DNA of 28,255 nt from Botryllus schlosseri (lineage: Eukaryota > Chordata > Ascidiacea > Stolidobranchia > Styelidae): NCBI GenBank assembly GCA_000444245.1, contig ATSW01069263.1:1-28255 (forward strand). Reading direction: 5' to 3'. The notes under the pieces are model-generated. The model was not told the DNA's origin. It saw only the letters and a list, made by a program, of their open reading frames with translations, and searched no databases. This document shows, piece after piece, positions 25,421-28,255 of the stretch (position 1 is its first letter; the number at the start of each line of letters is the position of its first letter). The position numbers and the translations under genes were made by a program.

Positions 25421-27640
25421 GTCCAGGCACAGACGCTCGTGTCCTTATAGTAAGCGCTAATGTCTCGGAGTTGATCTGCTTATAGAAATGTTGGAGAAAG
25501 GGTAACTTGGGATATATATTGATATATTGCACATCTCTTTGTGACTGTAGTGTTGTAACCTCATCTAGAATCCTAGATGTTTTACTAGATGTCTCTCCGG
25601 ATAAAATATCATCGGAGAAATATTTCTGGTATCTTTAATGCCAGGAAAGCTCTGGCGAAAATATTATCAAGCGTAAACTAGAGTTTCAGTATTTAGAAAC
25701 ATTATATAGCCGTATTCAGGTATATGTAAATCTTGCCCAAAACCAATTTGACACAATACGCAAGTGCGACAGTGGTTATCACGTACCAAGCGCAAATTTA
25801 CTTCAACGTAGAAATAATAAATTCGAAAAACATTCAAGTAAGGTTCGTAGTAGTGGCACTGGTAATAATCGTAATATATACAAATAAATATCATGGAAAC
25901 AGTAAAACTATACTTGGAAACACACCGACCCATATGCAGTTAGACATTATCTAATTCGATTGTCTGATTAAGCTCCTCAACAAATGCGATAAACACTCTT
26001 TTGTATTCCTATAGTCAAAAATCCCGAATTAGAATATTTTTCTGGTATGTATCACACCGCGCATGAGACGTTACTCCCTCAAAAAGCTGTGAATAGGCCT
26101 TACCCTAAAACCTGCTGCTACTATACAACACACGAAAATTCTGCCGAGCCCGTGGAATATATCTATTCACTACTATACTGCAAAGATATTCAACTTACTT
26201 GATCCAAGTGTCTAATTTAAAGCAGGCTAAGTACTTTCCAATCTGGCGTACTATGCTACGCCATCGCTACACTGGCACTATGAATCTTATCACACGCAAC
26301 TCACCAAACTCAACTAAATTCAGATAACAATTTCTTGTCTCAAGCTTGTGCCTGCGTAGTTCATAATCCTTCATGACAATGACGAATGATACCAGCTTAT
26401 GGTTTATGGGAACAGAACAAATTAAGCAACAGCAACGTCACCCACGCATGTAGACTGTAGAGTTCTATAAGATGTTCTCAAATAGTTCAACGATTTCAGT
26501 GCTGGTACATTACGGTTTACACAGGTCCTCGTGCAAACATTACTTCTTGTCACTAAGTAACCAGAAACGCCCTGCGCCAATTTAAAGTACCAGTGAATTT
26601 ATGGTGACTTGCGTAATACATTGTCAAAGTCAAAGGTTACCTTCCTAGAGTAAGTACAGTCACCAACATGTTTGTTGTCTATATGCCATTCTGTTGATTA
26701 TTCCTCCGCCTCTTTGTGTGCCATCTTGAACTATAGGACCAAAAGAACTAAAATGCAAAAAATAAGCTATATATGTTCCTTAGAATATCGACTACAGTAA
26801 CTGATATTTCTTAGTTCATATGATATGTAACGCGATCCCATTAATTACTAACCAAGAATGTTTCTCCTTACCTTCCTATATTCTACTTATGCCATTTACA
26901 CGTGGAGCGAATTCTACTATGATGTGCTAGTTTGGCTGTCACAAATCTATGAAGCAGTAGGCGCCAGATTAATACGTGACAGCGATAATATCTGCGTCGG
27001 TACGTGTAAACAAATGTCAGTAATATGTTACAATATCCCAGGATCCGCGCCGGGTAAACACAACTTGTTCACTTGTGAAGAGCACTCATGATATATGATC
27101 CGGGTTCATAAGCTTATTAAACTAGCATAGGAATAGTCTAACATGCCAGCGGTCCAAATCTGGCGCCTATGATACAGCGTACAGGACGTGGAGCGATGTA
27201 TAGCTTGATATCCAACATACAACATCTGTTACACTTACAATGTTACATGATCGCGGCAAAGTATAATCTGTGGATTTGCAGCTGCGGGTGAATTCGCTAG
27301 TCACGATGATCATCCTTAACATATCGGCGACCAACGCTACATCGCAGCATGATTGTACCATGACAGTTGGCAGTGCAAATGTGTCTGATTATGTCGCAAT
27401 GGTAGTAGAAATGGACTAATCGTAATCGATTATGACGATCGTTTTAATCGGGTGGATTTGACATATTTTCTCACTCCAAATACTCATTTTTCGTTTCAAA
27501 GGGCCAACGGCTAGCAACCACGAGGAATATAATGCCAGCTCGACATATCATTAAAGATTAATTGGAAACTTTGACAACACATATTGCATTGTGAAAAATG
27601 CTGTGCGTTGATCACATCTTAGCATATATGTCATTTCCAC
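25421..27640. other. Upstream intergenic region, no gene recognised
   Basis: The first part holds the 5' region of the membrane-protein gene. Near 25565-25595 a small cluster of CTAGAT/ATCTAG palindromes occurs (ATCTAGAATCCTAGATG, then CTAGATG). A 77-codon plus-strand frame at 26858-27091 starts with a hydrophobic run but has no family resemblance. I found no tRNA or repeat copy. Confidence 0.4.
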
Positions 27641-27725
27641 CAGTGACGTGCGGTGAGGTTCATGGCTGGTGAGGCACGGACCACCACCCCCCCCCCCCCC
27701 CCCCCACACACAAACACACACGCAC
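27641..27725 (+). repeat. Transposon-like end followed by poly(C) and CA repeat
   Basis: CAGTGACGTGCGGTGAGGTT at 27641 has the look of a CAGTG-type DNA-transposon end. It runs into a pure 19-C tract (27687-27705) and then an imperfect ACACAC stretch to about 27725. No matching right end was found, so the transposon reading is tentative while the simple repeats are certain. Confidence 0.5.
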
Positions 27726-28255
27726 GTAAAGTAGCCTGCCTGATAAAGAGGTCCAAAATGTGAATAACAACAGCAGCGGGTATAGAGAGCATTTTCTTTG
27801 CACACTGATAGCCTTTGCAATTCCACATTATACAATACATGTAGCCGTAGGACCGGTCGCTATTGTGCTAAATGGGCAAGTTTAGACGGATGAAAATAAC
27901 TATCTCTTCAAGTACCGGAATAAATTATTCGAAGCATAAAGCAACGACAATGCAGCCTTGCAAGTAGCTATCACATACCACAATTTAACGGAAAATAAAT
28001 AACAGCTACATAAGTAAGGGAATGCATTTGCTCCGCATTACGTATTGGCCGTCGCCACTATACAATTCCTACAAGATGGTCAAGAGTCAAGAGTCAAGAC
28101 TGTTGTATTCCGAAATCGATAGCGCGTTTCACTGTGCTGCGATTTTCGATTGTTAGCGAATAGTGAATGAGGCAAATTCGTTTGTGCCTTACCTGGTTAT
28201 TGTTTCTCTGCGATGGCATTGTTTGTAATAGAGCCGAATATCACCTTCCTTGGCG
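27726..28255. other. Window end, nothing recognised
   Basis: No coding or RNA feature could be supported. A short GTCAAGAGTCAAGAGTCAAG repeat lies at about 28079-28098. Confidence 0.4.

Noticed and set aside
26858-27091. 77-codon plus-strand frame with hydrophobic start
   Set aside because: No family resemblance, no cleavage motif that convinces, no splice or promoter context; kept out as likely chance.

Overview
The window reads as AT-rich, intron-bearing animal nuclear DNA. Its genes are split by spliceosomal introns, its proteins are metazoan, and much of the space between and inside genes is DNA-transposon debris. The near-invariant Rab1 protein and the RDH11-14-type dehydrogenase do not fix the phylum. 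Marine invertebrate deuterostome (echinoderm or hemichordate type) is my best guess, and it is an inference only. I saw no convincing tRNA, rRNA, CRISPR array, LTR element or LINE.

Host genes: three can be supported, all on the minus strand. (1) The 5' part of a retinol-dehydrogenase-like short-chain dehydrogenase has three coding exons (7075-6990, 6820-6702, 2947-2792); its later exons would lie left of the window or are lost. (2) A complete Rab1A-type small GTPase has seven coding exons between 15634 and 10243 and encodes 202 residues, from a 14-nt first coding piece to a Cys-Cys prenylation end. (3) A 251-residue single-pass membrane protein of unknown function is encoded by one uninterrupted frame at 25420-24665. 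Rab1A and the dehydrogenase lie in tandem, about 3.2 kb apart. Nothing suggests the three genes share a pathway.

Mobile DNA by region: 71-2340 is a large foldback element with arms about 1 kb long that carry a 24/41-bp tandem array. 3401-6328 is a jerky/Tigger-like Tc1/mariner element in dehydrogenase intron 2, with a TA target duplication and a decayed transposase. 10526-11030 is a copy of a GACTCGAGTC-rich hAT-like MITE in Rab1A intron 6. 16529-17512 is a second foldback element with a perfect 8-bp target duplication; its arms carry TTAGGG-containing minisatellites in opposite orientations. 17769-18069 is a hAT end plus a transposase C-terminal remnant. 19785-23983 is a cluster of nested non-autonomous elements: GACTCC arrays, two related CAGGGG-ended elements, the best GACTCGAGTC MITE copy, a TTTAAAACA element and a GGTTACCA-type end. 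27641-27725 holds a transposon-like end followed by a 19-C run.

The strongest unusual items are the two architecturally similar foldback elements (both with unique terminal arms plus internal tandem arrays in inverted orientation, but with unrelated sequence), the GC-AG intron in the dehydrogenase, and the paired subterminal hairpins in the jerky-like element. All identities and boundaries were judged by eye; no searches were run.
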